DNA of 49,385 nucleotides from Nostoc sp. 106C (lineage in GTDB: Bacteria > Cyanobacteriota > Cyanobacteriia > Cyanobacteriales > Nostocaceae), in NCBI RefSeq assembly GCF_002154725.1, contig NZ_MTAW01000039.1, forward strand, positions 1 through 49,385. Direction: 5' to 3'. Both the position numbers and the translations under genes were made by a program. Under the pieces are notes generated by a model that saw nothing but the letters and a program-made list of their open reading frames with translations, was not told the origin of the DNA and made no database searches. Of this stretch, positions 48,118-49,385 are shown piece by piece; within the stretch, counting starts at the first letter, position 1, and every line of letters starts with the position of its first letter.

Positions 48118-49200
48118 TTAACTTCTTCTTTTCTTTTTTAAACCCTTAGGTTTGATCAATGACCGCATAATGCGATTAATAATGTTAGAAGATGGTCTTT
48201 TTTGAGCGGCAGTCCGCCTCGTTTCATTAGTACCACTATCTTGTATTTCTGGACTATTTAAAGGTACAGCATTCTTCGTTGGTCTAATACCACTGCCATA
48301 TCTTCTGGCATAAACCTGGGTAAATTCAGCCCCGAAAAAGAGAATTTGAGCAGCATAATAAATCCAGGCCAAAATAACTACTAGTGAACCAGCAGCACCA
48401 TAGGCTGACCCAAAACCACCGTTACCTAGATATTGTCCTAGCAAAAACCTACCTATAGAAAATAAAATTGAGGTGATAGAAGCACCAATTATCACGTCAC
48501 CCCAAGTAATTTTGACATCTGGCAGAACTTTGAAAATTAGCCCAAATAGTATTGTAGTGATGGCAAAACTCAGTATAAAGTTAACAATTTGCCAGATAAA
48601 ATCAACACCCGGTACAAGGTTACTAAAGAAAGTCACCAGTGCTGTCAAACCTGCACTAACTACCAAGGAAACGAGAAGTAGAAAGCCAATCCCTAAAACC
48701 ATAGCGAACGATAAAACACGTTGACGAACCATATTGTTCACGCCTGCTCCTGGTTTGGGCTTGACTTCCCAAATCGTATTGAGGGCATCTTGCAACTCGT
48801 TAAATAAACCTGTAGCACCCAACAGCAGAACTAGGATACTAATGATTGAGGCAATGGTTCCAGTCTGTGGTTGATTGGCATTTTGAATAGCTGTTTCGAT
48901 AAATTCTGCGCCTGGTCTCCCAACTAAACCTTGGATTTGTCGAACAATTTCACCCCTAGCTGCCTCTTCTCCAAATACTGCACCAACGATCGCAATTACA
49001 ATAATCAGCAACGGTGCGATCGAAAAAATTGTGTAATAAGCTAACGCTGCCGCTAAACGTGAGGCTTTATCCTCACTCCATTCTTTAAAAGTCTCTTGGA
49101 ATAATTTCCAAATCGCTTGCCAGCTCATGCCATGAGTCTCCTTACCCCAGATATTGCCTGCCTGTGATCTATTGGATACTGATTTCCTTATTAGCGTCAT
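48118..49200 (-). CDS. YihY/BrkB-family inner membrane protein
   Basis: A 360-residue polytopic membrane protein of the YihY/virulence factor BrkB family. Signatures are ASRLAAALAYYTIFSIAPLL at the first TM helix, LVLLLGATGLFNELQDALNT followed by IWEVKPKP, and LVVILAWIYYAAQILFFGAE, with FTQVYARRYG close after. About six transmembrane segments are expected. The older ribonuclease BN name is not supported by function. The basic C-terminal tail (GLKKKRRS) is cytoplasmic. The ATG at 49200 gives a 24-residue N-terminal extension; MSWQAIWKLF from ATG 49128 would fit the family start better. A cellular role is not established. Confidence 0.88.
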   Translation of the reverse strand: MTLIRKSVSNRSQAGNIWGKETHGMSWQAIWKLFQETFKEWSEDKASRLAAALAYYTIFSIAPLLIIVIAIVGAVFGEEAARGEIVRQIQGLVGRPGAEFIETAIQNANQPQTGTIASIISILVLLLGATGLFNELQDALNTIWEVKPKPGAGVNNMVRQRVLSFAMVLGIGFLLLVSLVVSAGLTALVTFFSNLVPGVDFIWQIVNFILSFAITTILFGLIFKVLPDVKITWGDVIIGASITSILFSIGRFLLGQYLGNGGFGSAYGAAGSLVVILAWIYYAAQILFFGAEFTQVYARRYGSGIRPTKNAVPLNSPEIQDSGTNETRRTAAQKRPSSNIINRIMRSLIKPKGLKKKRRS

Positions 49201-49331
49201 CTGCCCAAAGGTGTTCGTGTAGCATCCTTGAGGCAGAATGCAGAGTTAATAATTGGCAATGCGATCGCTCTTTCACATCTAAACACGAATCAGCGATCGC
49301 CATGTATATTTCAATCTAAAATCTCAGCCTA

Positions 49332-49385
49332 TTACATATCTTCTAACTCCATACCTTTGGTTTCTCTAATAAAGAACCAAACGAA
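49332..49385 (-). CDS. 3' end of a sugar-porter/MFS-type transporter gene (partial)
   Basis: The last 54 bases encode, on the minus strand, FVWFFIRETKGMELEDM followed by TAA at 49332-49334. The F-x-x-E-T-K-G-x-x-L-E-D/E-M/I ending is the classic C-terminal motif of the major facilitator sugar porter family. The rest of the gene lies outside the window. Confidence 0.65.
   Translation of the reverse strand, partial: FVWFFIRETKGMELEDM

Noticed and set aside
1-49385. tRNA, rRNA or riboswitch genes
   Set aside because: No cloverleaf, rRNA core motif or known riboswitch consensus could be recognised by eye on either strand.

Overview
The window reads as the chromosome of a filamentous, Nostoc/Anabaena-type cyanobacterium. 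The HIP1 octamer GCGATCGC occurs throughout. Short Nostoc-style intergenic repeats (aaatgac heptamers, hairpin repeats built on gatccccg) are present. Several genes belong to typically cyanobacterial families: a CAAD/CurT-like membrane protein, a Ser/Thr-His hybrid kinase of HstK type, and a ChaB protein.

Layout. 66-3258: a two-component histidine kinase with unusual internal repeats and a small membrane protein, both on the minus strand. 3740-35266: a complete contractile injection system (CIS) locus of the extracellular/thylakoid-anchored (eCIS/tCIS) type, all on the plus strand. Its order, in Afp/PVC terms, is AAA ATPase (15), DUF4255 terminator (16), an unknown 398-aa protein, sheath (2-4), tube (1), second tube (5), DUF5908 (6), LysM hub protein (7), VgrG-like spike (8), PAAR tip (10), gp25 (9), baseplate J (11), a small membrane-anchored protein, Afp12-like baseplate protein, an 1818-aa protein with six Ig-like repeats, a tape-measure protein (14), and a 1454-aa DUF4157 protein that is the obvious cargo/effector candidate. 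There is no capsid, terminase, integrase or T6SS membrane complex, so this is neither a prophage nor a T6SS. 36073-49385: a 2001-aa hybrid kinase, uridine phosphorylase, a CNNM/TlyC-type CBS protein, several small membrane proteins including a CAAD protein, a PPOX-type flavoprotein, ChaB, remnants of RTX-like and Uma2-like genes, a YihY/BrkB membrane protein, and the 3' end of a sugar-porter-like gene.

How the CIS genes should work together (inference from the families): the VgrG-PAAR spike sits on the Afp7/9/11/12 baseplate. The tube is polymerised to a length set by the tape-measure protein and wrapped by the single sheath protein. DUF4255 caps the tail and the AAA ATPase assists assembly or cargo loading. 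The transmembrane protein and the large Ig-repeat protein are the best candidates for attaching the particle to a membrane or target.

The most unusual points are (1) a C-terminal segment of the DUF4157 protein that carries a pattern of fold-type-I PLP enzymes (S-G, then D about 105 residues on, then S-L-T-K 27 residues later); (2) an insertion of about 113 residues made of Ala/Lys/Asp heptads in the sheath protein; (3) a carbohydrate-binding-like, coiled-coil and TM protein inside the baseplate operon; (4) six nearly identical Ig-like repeats with a conserved Cys pair; and (5) a tape measure built from three about 205-residue repeats. All functional calls come from reading the translations by eye; no database search was run.
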